NCBI GenBank assembly: GCA_030018875.1
Contig: JASEHK010000089.1
Span: 1 to 6,231 of the forward strand
DNA from: Endomicrobiia bacterium
Lineage (GTDB): Bacteria; Elusimicrobiota; Endomicrobiia; PHAN01
Reading direction: 5' to 3'
DNA length: 6,231 nucleotides
A program made the translations under genes and the position numbers. Each line of letters begins with the position of its first letter. Position 1 is the first letter of the stretch. The notes beneath the pieces were generated by a model that was given only the letters and a program-made list of their open reading frames with translations, made no database searches and was not told the DNA's origin. Shown one piece after another: positions 1-6,224 of the stretch.

Positions 1-674
1 ACCATATTAGGCGCGTCTTTTTCTTTTATGGCCATCTCCAAAAGCGAAAGCATCTCATCGTTTTTCAAATCCTGTTTATAAAGAATCGCCGAAATATAAA
101 GATGAAACTGCCAGTAATCCGGATTATTTTGAATACCCTCTCGCAAAATCGCAAGCGCCTCGTCGGTGCGGCCATAATTCCACGCCAAAGCGCCGCCTGA
201 GAAAAGATAGGCGTACTTAAAATGCGGATCGAGCCTAACGACGCGAAGCGTCATATCGTAAATATCTTTGTGACGCCTGCTTTTATCCGACCATGAGACG
301 GCAATGGACGTTGCGGGGGCGAGACGGCGCAAGCGCAATGATTCTTTCAATTCGGCGGCTTTTTTCGCGTCAAGAAAATCAAGCCCGAACAAGACCTTGG
401 AAGACGCATACTCAAGCAAAAATCTCTCCTGCGGGCTCAAACTCTCGTATTCCTCGTCGGTGCCGACATACTCTAATAACCGGATCCACGCGATATCGGA
501 AGCGAACTTCCTGGCGCCCATCATCAGACCGGCCGCATCAAAAGATGAAAAGCGCGAAAGCGGGGCGGGATTTGAAAGATATGACGCGACGGGCATAAGC
601 CGCATGGAAAAAACCGACGCGGCCGCAAGGCAAACGAACGGCGATAGATATGCTGCGACTTTCAAGCGTTTCAA
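1..674 (-). CDS. Membrane-anchored TPR-repeat protein (partial, C-terminus outside window)
   Basis: An open frame of 224 codons runs off the left edge with no stop. The proposed start is a TTG at 672-674 that overlaps the permease stop codon as TTGA, suggesting translational coupling. The first ATG in frame would be residue 24 and would remove the N-terminal segment. From TTG, a basic start (MKRLK) leads into a hydrophobic stretch at about residues 6-23, consistent with a signal anchor or uncleaved signal peptide. Residues 51-71 (GARKFASDIAWIRLLEYVG) look like a block I recall upstream of TPRs in proteins beside ABC-2 transporters; this is recollection only. Residues about 149-186 fit a TPR (GALAWNYGRTDEALAILREG then Pro), and 187-222 fit a second, weaker one. 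The protein probably sits outside the membrane as a protein-protein scaffold, perhaps as partner of the adjacent exporter. The substrate is unknown. The reading frame is secure, the TTG start less so. Confidence 0.8.
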   Translation of the reverse strand, partial: MKRLKVAAYLSPFVCLAAASVFSMRLMPVASYLSNPAPLSRFSSFDAAGLMMGARKFASDIAWIRLLEYVGTDEEYESLSPQERFLLEYASSKVLFGLDFLDAKKAAELKESLRLRRLAPATSIAVSWSDKSRRHKDIYDMTLRVVRLDPHFKYAYLFSGGALAWNYGRTDEALAILREGIQNNPDYWQFHLYISAILYKQDLKNDEMLSLLEMAIKEKDAPNM

Positions 675-1426
675 AACTCTTTTCTTCTGAATATCAGCCA
701 GGCGGCAGAGAGAGCGGCGGCGCAATAGCACAGCGTATAAACGAATACGCCAGCAAAATACCTTGCCGGCAGGGTGTTGACGTCGAGAGGCGAAAATTTG
801 TCGAGAGTGGGGACGACGAATCGCGTTACCCGGGAAAGTATTTTTACAAGCGGCGAGGCCGCCAGACGACTCAAGAAATCCATCTCCGCCGTGAAATGGC
901 CCAAACCCCAGAGCAAAAGTGTAAAGCCCATGGACGCGGCCTTGGAAGTTGTAAGCATTGCAAGAAACATGGCAAGCGCCAGAACGACAGCCATCTTCAT
1001 AATGCTTAAAATCGGCATAAGCGCGTCGCCGCGCTGGGCTCCTCCGCCGGACAGCCGAATCACTGCGACGTTGAGAGCCGCCATAAAAATAAGGAGCGCC
1101 GCCACCGACAAAAGAAAACCGAAGTATCTTCCGGCAAGATAAACCCATCTGGAAACCGGACGGGCCGCTATCATATAAATGGATTTATTCTCTATCTCGT
1201 CGTAAATGAAGGTCGCGCCAACCAATACCGCCGAGAAAAGCGCCACGTATTCGGCGGCAAAATATCCGAGGTCTCTTAATACCCTGATTTTCTGTTCGCC
1301 TCCTATCGCCGACAAAATACCGGAGCCGGCCAGAACGACAACGCCGAAAAGCCCCAGCACGTAAAATAGTTTCTGCCTGACGTTTTCGACGACGGTGTAT
1401 TTGACGAGCGCGGCGAACTTTCTCAT
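671..1426 (-). CDS. ABC-2 type transporter permease (six TM segments)
   Basis: This 251-residue protein is the membrane subunit of an ABC-2 (NosY-like) transporter. Hydrophobic segments lie at about residues 20-41, 54-74, 101-123, 138-158, 161-178 and 222-245, giving the six-helix layout of the family. Residues 76-100 (YDEIENKSIYMIAARPVSRW and onward) match the conserved cytoplasmic motif after TM2, in which an acidic E-x-E-x-x-S/T-I-Y segment precedes a (K/R)-P-(V/I)-S-R turn. The large loop at about 179-221 contains the VVPTLDKFSPLD region common in this subfamily. The start ATG overlaps the ATPase stop as ATGA, and a strong Shine-Dalgarno GGAGG (plus-strand 1434-1438) sits 7 nt upstream, fixing the start. 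It probably pairs with the ATPase encoded just upstream to export or flip an unidentified substrate. Size and sequence show no defects. Confidence 0.9.
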   Translation of the reverse strand: MRKFAALVKYTVVENVRQKLFYVLGLFGVVVLAGSGILSAIGGEQKIRVLRDLGYFAAEYVALFSAVLVGATFIYDEIENKSIYMIAARPVSRWVYLAGRYFGFLLSVAALLIFMAALNVAVIRLSGGGAQRGDALMPILSIMKMAVVLALAMFLAMLTTSKAASMGFTLLLWGLGHFTAEMDFLSRLAASPLVKILSRVTRFVVPTLDKFSPLDVNTLPARYFAGVFVYTLCYCAAALSAAWLIFRRKEF

Positions 1427-2154
1427 GACACCGCCTCCACGAATATATTTTCAAGCTCGCCGGCGCGCGAAAACTCGACGGCCCGCGCGATTTTTATAAG
1501 CCTGCCCGCTTTAATTATGCCGACCCTATCGCAAAGTTTTTCCACTTCCGAAATTATATGCGACGAGAGAATGATCGTCTTGCCGGATTTCTTCAAGGAC
1601 TCAAGAAGCCCGCGCATCTCCTTGATGCCAAGCGGGTCAAGCCCCGAAGTTGGCTCATCGTAAATGAGTATTTCCGGGTCGTGAATCAAGGACTGCGCCA
1701 GGGCGAGCCGCTGTTGCATGCCTTTGGAAAGATTGCCCACTTTCCGACTCAAAAAAGCGCCGAGGCCGACCATCGAGAGGGTCTCTCTGATTCTTTCTTC
1801 GCCGACGCGCGCGCCGGAAAGCGCCGAAAGAAAATCCAGCGTCTCGAACACGGTGAGATTTTTGTGGAAATATGAAACTTCGGGGAGGTAACCTATATTG
1901 CGAAGGACGGAAGGATTCGACGACGGAACGCCCGCCACCGACACGCGGCCGCTGTCGGGCAGAAGAATGCCGAGTATCAACTTTAAGGCGGTGGTCTTGC
2001 CCGCGCCGTTTAAGCCAAGCAGGCCGAGTGTCTCGCCTTTGGCCACGCTAAAACTCAAACCCTCCACGCCCTGGGATATTCTGGGTTTGAAGAGATACTT
2101 GACGGACGGATCGCGATAATTCTTGTAAACGGAATCGAATACTACCGCGTCCAT
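1423..2154 (-). CDS. ABC transporter ATP-binding protein (ABC-2 exporter type)
   Basis: This 243-residue cytoplasmic ATPase powers the permease encoded next. Motifs appear in the expected order: Walker A GLNGAGKTT at 47-55, Q-loop region GYLPE at 88-92, signature LSKGMQQ at 142-148, Walker B ILIYDE at 162-167 with catalytic E167, D-loop SGLD at 170-173, and H-loop His199 in SSHI. The Q-loop position carries Glu92 instead of Gln, which is frequent in exporters of the CcmA/NosF/drug-resistance group. An insert before Walker A (residues 13-28, DPSVKYLFKPRISQGV) is also typical of a subset of these ATPases. The gene begins 1 nt after the serA stop with only a modest ribosome site (GGGA, 7 nt before ATG) and ends in an ATGA overlap with the permease, so all are probably co-transcribed. 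Its substrate cannot be told from sequence. Confidence 0.95.
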   Translation of the reverse strand: MDAVVFDSVYKNYRDPSVKYLFKPRISQGVEGLSFSVAKGETLGLLGLNGAGKTTALKLILGILLPDSGRVSVAGVPSSNPSVLRNIGYLPEVSYFHKNLTVFETLDFLSALSGARVGEERIRETLSMVGLGAFLSRKVGNLSKGMQQRLALAQSLIHDPEILIYDEPTSGLDPLGIKEMRGLLESLKKSGKTIILSSHIISEVEKLCDRVGIIKAGRLIKIARAVEFSRAGELENIFVEAVS

Positions 2155-2155
2155 T

Positions 2156-3739
2156 TTAAATTCCCACGTAACGGACTTTCTTTACGCCGTCTATCGCGCG
2201 GACAGCGTCGAGAATCGCGCGGTCGGGACAGACGTCTATGTTGACGAAAGTAAGCGCTTCGCCGCCCGCCTCCCGACGGGCAACGTCCATTCCGGCTATG
2301 TTGATGTTGTGATCGCCCAGCAAATTCCCTATCTTGCCTATGATGCCGGGACGGTCAATATTGGTCAGGAAAAGCATACAGCCCGACGGAGCCACGTCCA
2401 CGGCCAGGCCGTTTACGCCGACGATCTTCGCTATATGTCCGGCAAAGACCGTTCCGGCGACGAGCGTCTCTTCGCCCGAAGGATACTGCGCGCGGAAAGT
2501 TATCAGCGCGCGATAACCGCCGGCGGACGACGTCGCGGTCTCCAAGACCTCTATGCCGCGCGAGCGGGCCGCCATAACCGCGTTGACGTAACTGACGGGC
2601 TCATCCATCGCCGACGACAAAAAACCTTTAAGGTACGCGAGAGTTATGAAGTATTGCGAACGTTCCGGCAAAGAGCCCGCGCATTCCACGAAAATTTTCC
2701 CGGCCGCGCCGCCATCGGAAATCTGCGACTGAAAGCGCCCCGCTTTCTCGGCCAAATCAAGATACGGTTTCATGGCCTTGAAGGATTCGGCGTCGAGCGA
2801 CGGCATATTCACGGCGTTTCTGATGGCGCCCTTCTCGAAAAAGTCAACTACGCATTCGGCGATCTCGCGGGCTATCTTGACTTGCGCCTCCTGGGTCGAG
2901 GCGCCCAGATGGGGCGTTACCACGTCGGCGGCGTCTATAAGAGTAAAATCTTCCGGCGGCTCCTTGACGAAAACATCTACTGCGGCGCGCACACGCCCGC
3001 CGCCGACGGCCTCGGCGAGGTCGCGTTCATTCACGATTGGCCCTCGCGCCGCGTTTATGAGACACGCGCCCTTTTTCATTTTTGCCAGAGCGTCTTTGTT
3101 TATGAGATTTTTCGTCGAATCATTCAGCGGAAGATGCAGAGAAACGATGTCGGAAGAGCTTAAAACTTCGTCGAGAGTGGCGACGGTTTCGACTTCGAGG
3201 GACTTGGCGAAATCGCCCGTCACGAATGGATCGTAAACTTTTATGCGCATTCCAAAGCTTTTGGCGCGGACGGCGACTTCGCGGGCTATCCGCCCAAAGC
3301 CGACGAGTCCCAGTATCTTGCCCGGCAGTTCCGCCCCGACGAATTTTTCGCGCTCCCACTTATGCGATTTAAGAGACGCGTGCGACGCCGGAATATTTCG
3401 GACGAGCGCAAGCAAAAGGGCCATCGTGTGTTCGGCGGCGGCTACGGTGTTTCCGCCCGGAACGTTCATCACGGCAACCCCTTTTTCCGTCGCGGCGGAG
3501 ATGTCCACATTGTCAACGCCTGTGCCGGCGCGCGCCACGAGTTTTAATTTTTGGGCGGCGGCCAGAACGTCGCGCGTGACCTTGACTTCGGAGCGAATTA
3601 GAAGTCCGTCCGCATCCGAGATGAGTTTAGTGAAAGTCGCGGCGTCCGGTTTGGGATGGACCGCGACCTCGAAGTTCTTATTTGAAAGCAACGCATCAAG
3701 CCCCTCGCTGCTCTTATAAGTCATCAATATCTTGAACAT
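2156..3739 (-). CDS. serA: D-3-phosphoglycerate dehydrogenase (long form with ASB and ACT domains)
   Basis: SerA oxidises 3-phosphoglycerate to 3-phosphohydroxypyruvate with NAD+, the committed step of phosphorylated serine synthesis. The 527-residue length matches the long form seen in Bacillus and Mycobacterium. Substrate-domain motifs include LVARAGTGVDNVD (67-79). The dinucleotide fold has VGFGRIAREV at 146-155, where the third Gly of GxGxxG is Ala152, followed by Asp170, the likely NAD ribose ligand. The catalytic set is Arg232 (INAARGP), Glu260 (DVFVKEP) and His277 (TPHLGAST). An intervening ASB-type domain spans about 317-445 and a C-terminal ACT domain about 455-527 (DRPGIIGKIGNLLGDHNINI), suggesting serine feedback control as known for the family. 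The start has a strong Shine-Dalgarno GGGGAG (plus-strand 3748-3753) 8 nt upstream. It lies 22 bp after an aminotransferase gene likely to use its product. Confidence 0.97.
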   Translation of the reverse strand: MFKILMTYKSSEGLDALLSNKNFEVAVHPKPDAATFTKLISDADGLLIRSEVKVTRDVLAAAQKLKLVARAGTGVDNVDISAATEKGVAVMNVPGGNTVAAAEHTMALLLALVRNIPASHASLKSHKWEREKFVGAELPGKILGLVGFGRIAREVAVRAKSFGMRIKVYDPFVTGDFAKSLEVETVATLDEVLSSSDIVSLHLPLNDSTKNLINKDALAKMKKGACLINAARGPIVNERDLAEAVGGGRVRAAVDVFVKEPPEDFTLIDAADVVTPHLGASTQEAQVKIAREIAECVVDFFEKGAIRNAVNMPSLDAESFKAMKPYLDLAEKAGRFQSQISDGGAAGKIFVECAGSLPERSQYFITLAYLKGFLSSAMDEPVSYVNAVMAARSRGIEVLETATSSAGGYRALITFRAQYPSGEETLVAGTVFAGHIAKIVGVNGLAVDVAPSGCMLFLTNIDRPGIIGKIGNLLGDHNINIAGMDVARREAGGEALTFVNIDVCPDRAILDAVRAIDGVKKVRYVGI

Positions 3740-3761
3740 ATTATATACTCCCCGACGGACA

Positions 3762-4892
3762 TCATTTCAGTTTTTCTTCGACGGCGGCGACTCCGGCGCC
3801 GGCGGCGAACTTATATCCCAGCCTTTTAAGCGTCATCTCAAGCGCAGCGAACCCCACGAGGATATCCGGGCGGGTTATGTATCCCATATGAGCCAATCTG
3901 ATTATTTTTCCTTTGAGCCGCTCCTGACCGCCGGCGATAGAAACTCCGTAATCCAGCCTCATCATCTTGACTATCTTGCCGCCCTCGATTCCATCCGGAA
4001 CTTTGGCGCTCGTAACAACTCGGCAGGGACTTTTTGCAAAAGGCTCAATGCCCAACGCCCTGATTCCGTCGCGGGCGGCTTCGGCCATCAAGAGATATTC
4101 CGCCCACATTTTCTCAAGCGTAACGGACTTCATCATATCGAGCGCCTTGGCCAGCGCCACGAAAAGCCCGACGGCGGGGGTGAATGGAGTTTCCTTGTCC
4201 AAAGCTGATTTTTTCATTCTTTTGACGTCCCAGTAAAACTTCGGAAGCCTCGATTTCTCGGCGGCAAGCCACGCTTTTTCCGACAGTGAAATGAACGAGA
4301 GCCCGGGCGGCAGCATAAGTCCTTTTTGAGACGATGAAACCACCACGTCGAGTTTCCAGTCGTCTTTCAAAAGCGGCTCGCCGCCCAAACCCGATATGGC
4401 GTCCACTATCAGCACTGCATCCGTCGCGGCGACGATGCGTCCGATTTTTTCGAGGTCGTTGACGACGCCCGTCGAGGTCTCGGTGTGTGTTACGAAGACG
4501 GCCGCCGTGGACGGATTTTTTTTGAGGTAATCTTCTATCGCCGCGGGGTCGGCGGCCTCGCCCCACTCGACGGAAATCACATCGGGAGTAAGCCCGAAAG
4601 CCCGGATTATCTTGGCCCATCTGTCGCCGAACGCGCCGGTTGACACGACCAGCGCCTTATCGTCGGGGGAAAGAATATTGACTACGGCCGCCTCCATCGC
4701 GCCGGTTCCCGACGAAGCGTAAACGTAAACATCTCCCTCGGTCTTGAAAACGTATTTGAGACCTTCGGAGACTCTCGTAAAAATCTCGCCGAACTCGGAT
4801 GTCCTGTGATGAAGAACCGGAAGCGAAAGCTCGGCCAAAACTTCCGGCGGAACGGGCGTAGGACCGGGTGTCAGAAGATAATGTTTTTTCAT
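3762..4892 (-). CDS. Class V PLP aminotransferase (serine-pyruvate/alanine-glyoxylate type), probable phosphoserine-forming partner of SerA
   Basis: This 376-residue cytoplasmic enzyme is a fold-type I, class V aminotransferase. It opens with LLTPGPTPVPPEV (6-18), a hallmark of the serine-pyruvate/alanine-glyoxylate group. Further motifs are SSGTGAMEA (60-68, PLP phosphate region), VDAISGLGG with Asp164 (pyridine nitrogen), SSSQKGLMLPPG with Schiff-base Lys190, and IIRLAHMGY with Arg332 (substrate carboxylate). It is not the canonical SerC subfamily. Next to serA, however, it most plausibly converts 3-phosphohydroxypyruvate plus an amino donor to phosphoserine, as related class V enzymes paired with SerA are thought to do; serine-pyruvate or alanine-glyoxylate activity is the alternative. 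The start has a clear AAAGGA ribosome site (plus-strand 4901-4906), 8 nt from ATG. The gene follows the HD-GYP gene by 55 bp and precedes serA by 22 bp. Family assignment is secure; substrate is inferred. Confidence 0.93.
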   Translation of the reverse strand: MKKHYLLTPGPTPVPPEVLAELSLPVLHHRTSEFGEIFTRVSEGLKYVFKTEGDVYVYASSGTGAMEAAVVNILSPDDKALVVSTGAFGDRWAKIIRAFGLTPDVISVEWGEAADPAAIEDYLKKNPSTAAVFVTHTETSTGVVNDLEKIGRIVAATDAVLIVDAISGLGGEPLLKDDWKLDVVVSSSQKGLMLPPGLSFISLSEKAWLAAEKSRLPKFYWDVKRMKKSALDKETPFTPAVGLFVALAKALDMMKSVTLEKMWAEYLLMAEAARDGIRALGIEPFAKSPCRVVTSAKVPDGIEGGKIVKMMRLDYGVSIAGGQERLKGKIIRLAHMGYITRPDILVGFAALEMTLKRLGYKFAAGAGVAAVEEKLK

Positions 4893-4947
4893 CGTTATAG
4901 TCCTTTCGAGTCGAATTATGCGGGAATTTTTGAAATCTCCGACGGGG

Positions 4948-6108
4948 TTACATTATCCACCATTTTTGAGTTTGTAATTCAAGCAGTATTTTAGGTTCGA
5001 CTTTTAATTTGGTCTCGTCCGCGGCCTCCCTTATCGAAACTATGCTCACTTCTTCAAGATCAATCACGCGCTCGTCGGCGGACCTCTTGCCTGTCTGGTC
5101 TATCGCGATCTTTACCTTCGGGCGCGTGGGCATATTTTCGTTGGTCGAGACAACCTTTGCGACTTCGCCGTTGGAAAGCCGCACGTAACTTCCGACGGGA
5201 TAAAGCGACATCGCCGTGATGAAGGACTTCATAATTTCATTGTCGAAATTATTTTCGGACTCGTTGATAAGCGTCTTGATGGCCTCGTGCGGTATCATGT
5301 GGTTTTTATAACAGCGCGGGTGGGTCATTGCCTCGTAAGCGTCCGCGACCGCGATTATGCGCGCGAACTCCGATATCTTGGAGTTTTTAAGACCCTTGGG
5401 GTATCCGCTGCCGTCGGAGCGCTCATGAATTTGAAGTATCGCCGCGCCTGCGCGCTCTTTGACGGCGGCGGCGACATCGCTGAGAGTGTCTACGAAATTT
5501 TGGCCGCGAGCGGGATGTTCCTTCATCTTTTGCATCTCGGACGTTGAAAGCTTGGGCTTGAGCGCGACAATCTCCTGAACCTGCGCCATTCCGATGTCGT
5601 GCAGGAACGCCGCGAGCGCCAAGTCGCTCATTTCATCTTCCGGAAAACCCATGCGGTCCGCGATAATGGAAGAGATGACGCAAACGTTGACGCTGTGGGA
5701 GTAAATGTAATGGTCGGCCGTCGTGCGCGGAACGCACAAAAGCATTCCCGACGGCTCCTCGCGGACGGACCCGACTATTTCGCCGACGACGGCGGGGGCG
5801 GTTGTTCGCTTTGAAGCCAGCGCCGCGGCGAATACGTCGCGGGATGACGATATCGCCCGCGCGAAAATATCCGAAGCCTCAACATTCGAGCGACAGGAAA
5901 CAACGGGCGCATCTTCTTGCCGAGCCGTCGGCCTGAAGACCGGCGCTCGAGGCGCGGGAGCCGGTCTGTCGGGCTGAGGGCGCGGCCTGACGGAAACGAC
6001 CGGCGAGTCAACATCCGACGCGACGGCGGCGGCCGCGGACGGAGCCGAAACGTCCGACGACGGAGAAGGCGAAGGTTTTTTCTTCTTAAGAATATCCGTA
6101 AGTCTCAT
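4948..6108 (-). CDS. HD-GYP domain protein, putative cyclic-di-GMP phosphodiesterase
   Basis: I choose the ATG at 6106-6108 (386 residues) over an in-frame TTG three codons upstream, because that TTG lies inside a duplicated tRNA-flank repeat; neither has a good Shine-Dalgarno. Residues about 12-67 are rich in Pro, Ala, Ser and Arg and look disordered; no receiver, PAS or membrane segment is visible. The HD-GYP domain covers about 125-300: HSVN with His138, HDIG with His170-Asp171, HPARG with His198, IHERSDGSGYP with His228 and GYP at 235-237, and VADAYEAMTH with Asp256. The usual HHE triad is IHE here (Ile227 replaces the first His), so metal content may differ from classic enzymes. A C-terminal domain (about 303-357, PVGSYVRLSNGEVAKVV) is a common HD-GYP companion. 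The family hydrolyses c-di-GMP or related cyclic dinucleotides; activity here is inferred. It is first in the gene run, downstream of a tRNA. Confidence 0.92.
   Translation of the reverse strand: MRLTDILKKKKPSPSPSSDVSAPSAAAAVASDVDSPVVSVRPRPQPDRPAPAPRAPVFRPTARQEDAPVVSCRSNVEASDIFARAISSSRDVFAAALASKRTTAPAVVGEIVGSVREEPSGMLLCVPRTTADHYIYSHSVNVCVISSIIADRMGFPEDEMSDLALAAFLHDIGMAQVQEIVALKPKLSTSEMQKMKEHPARGQNFVDTLSDVAAAVKERAGAAILQIHERSDGSGYPKGLKNSKISEFARIIAVADAYEAMTHPRCYKNHMIPHEAIKTLINESENNFDNEIMKSFITAMSLYPVGSYVRLSNGEVAKVVSTNENMPTRPKVKIAIDQTGKRSADERVIDLEEVSIVSIREAADETKLKVEPKILLELQTQKWWIM
4952..4982 (-). promoter_or_regulatory. Weak candidate internal promoter for the aminotransferase-serA pair
   Basis: At the end of the HD-GYP gene the minus strand has TTGAAT (4977-4982; 4 of 6 to -35) and GATAAT (4952-4957; 5 of 6 to -10), separated by 19 bp, longer than the ideal 17. 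This sits in a locally AT-rich patch ahead of the largest gap between protein genes (55 bp), where an internal start would allow serine genes to be expressed separately. Support is weak. Confidence 0.2.
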
Positions 6109-6135
6109 TTTTTTCAAAACAGCGGGCGACCGGAC
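6109..6135. repeat. 27-bp direct repeat, copy 1 (tRNA 3' end plus flank)
   Basis: All 27 bases match those at 6198-6224, 89 bp away; bases on either side differ (6108 against 6197, 6136 against 6225). The repeat holds the 3' 15 nt of the tRNA, discriminator included, and 12 nt of its downstream flank (minus-strand GTTTTGAAAAAA). Its left edge lies immediately before the HD-GYP ATG at 6106-6108, so it forms the whole proximal 5' leader of that gene. Confidence 0.9.
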
Positions 6136-6197
6136 AATTAATATCTTGCGGTATTCGGTGTGTAAACTTTTATACGCCGTCGTTGCCTTTCGCCCGC
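6121..6197 (-). pseudogene. tRNA-like remnant with intact acceptor-stem ends but no tRNA interior
   Basis: On the minus strand this 77-nt segment starts with GCGGGCG and ends with CGCCCGC plus T, exactly the acceptor ends expected for the neighbouring tRNA, and its length is right for a tRNA. The last 15 nt match that tRNA perfectly. The interior is not tRNA: there is no D-arm consensus, the T-loop TTCGA is absent (ATTAATT stands in its place), and the T-stem 5' side does not pair. It lies 12 nt after the real tRNA, as a tandem copy would. The simplest reading is a tandem tRNA duplicate whose middle was lost or replaced; the alternative is coincidence plus a short duplication. The interior now carries a promoter candidate. 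Confidence 0.4.
6138..6166 (-). promoter_or_regulatory. Candidate sigma70 promoter for the HD-GYP gene and downstream operon
   Basis: On the minus strand a -35 element TTTACA (6161-6166; 5 of 6 to TTGACA) is followed by a 17-bp spacer and a -10 element TATTAA (6138-6143; 4 of 6 to TATAAT). This AT-rich patch lies inside the tRNA-like segment. Transcription would start near 6131, giving a leader of roughly 23 nt that is almost entirely repeat copy 1 and lacks a Shine-Dalgarno. Read-through from the tRNA promoter is an alternative or additional source of transcript. Confidence 0.5.
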
Positions 6198-6224
6198 TTT
6201 TTTCAAAACAGCGGGCGACCGGAC
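6198..6224. repeat. 27-bp direct repeat, copy 2 (native tRNA 3' end plus flank)
   Basis: This is the partner of the repeat at 6109-6135 and probably the original, since here the sequence continues into a proper tRNA T-loop. On the minus strand it is followed directly by GCGGGCG (6191-6197), which is complementary to the tRNA 3' acceptor strand. Confidence 0.9.

Noticed and set aside
2309..3163. 284-residue open frame on the plus strand
   Set aside because: It is fully antisense to serA, which has all catalytic and domain motifs. The antisense translation has no recognisable domain and is the kind of long shadow frame common in GC-rich genes.
3243..3719. 158-residue plus-strand open frame, with similar ones at 3732-4208, 774-1142 and 304-690
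   Set aside because: Each lies opposite a well-supported minus-strand gene, lacks family motifs, and has the composition expected of a reverse-frame shadow.
3741..3746. Perfect TATAAT on the minus strand just before the serA ATG
   Set aside because: It falls between the strong Shine-Dalgarno and the start codon, has no -35 element at 16-18 bp, and would start transcription inside the coding sequence.
4915..4920. CATAAT -10-like sequence in the gap before the aminotransferase gene
   Set aside because: No -35-like hexamer occurs 16-18 bp upstream; alone it is not enough to call a promoter.
6191..6217. GC-rich hairpin as a Rho-independent terminator after the tRNA
   Set aside because: Neither strand has a T-tract after the second arm; the T and A runs sit in the loop, so it does not fit an intrinsic terminator.
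6109..6224. Two repeat copies as attL and attR of a present mobile element
   Set aside because: Only 62 bp lie between the copies and there is no integrase gene or room for one; at most it is a scar.
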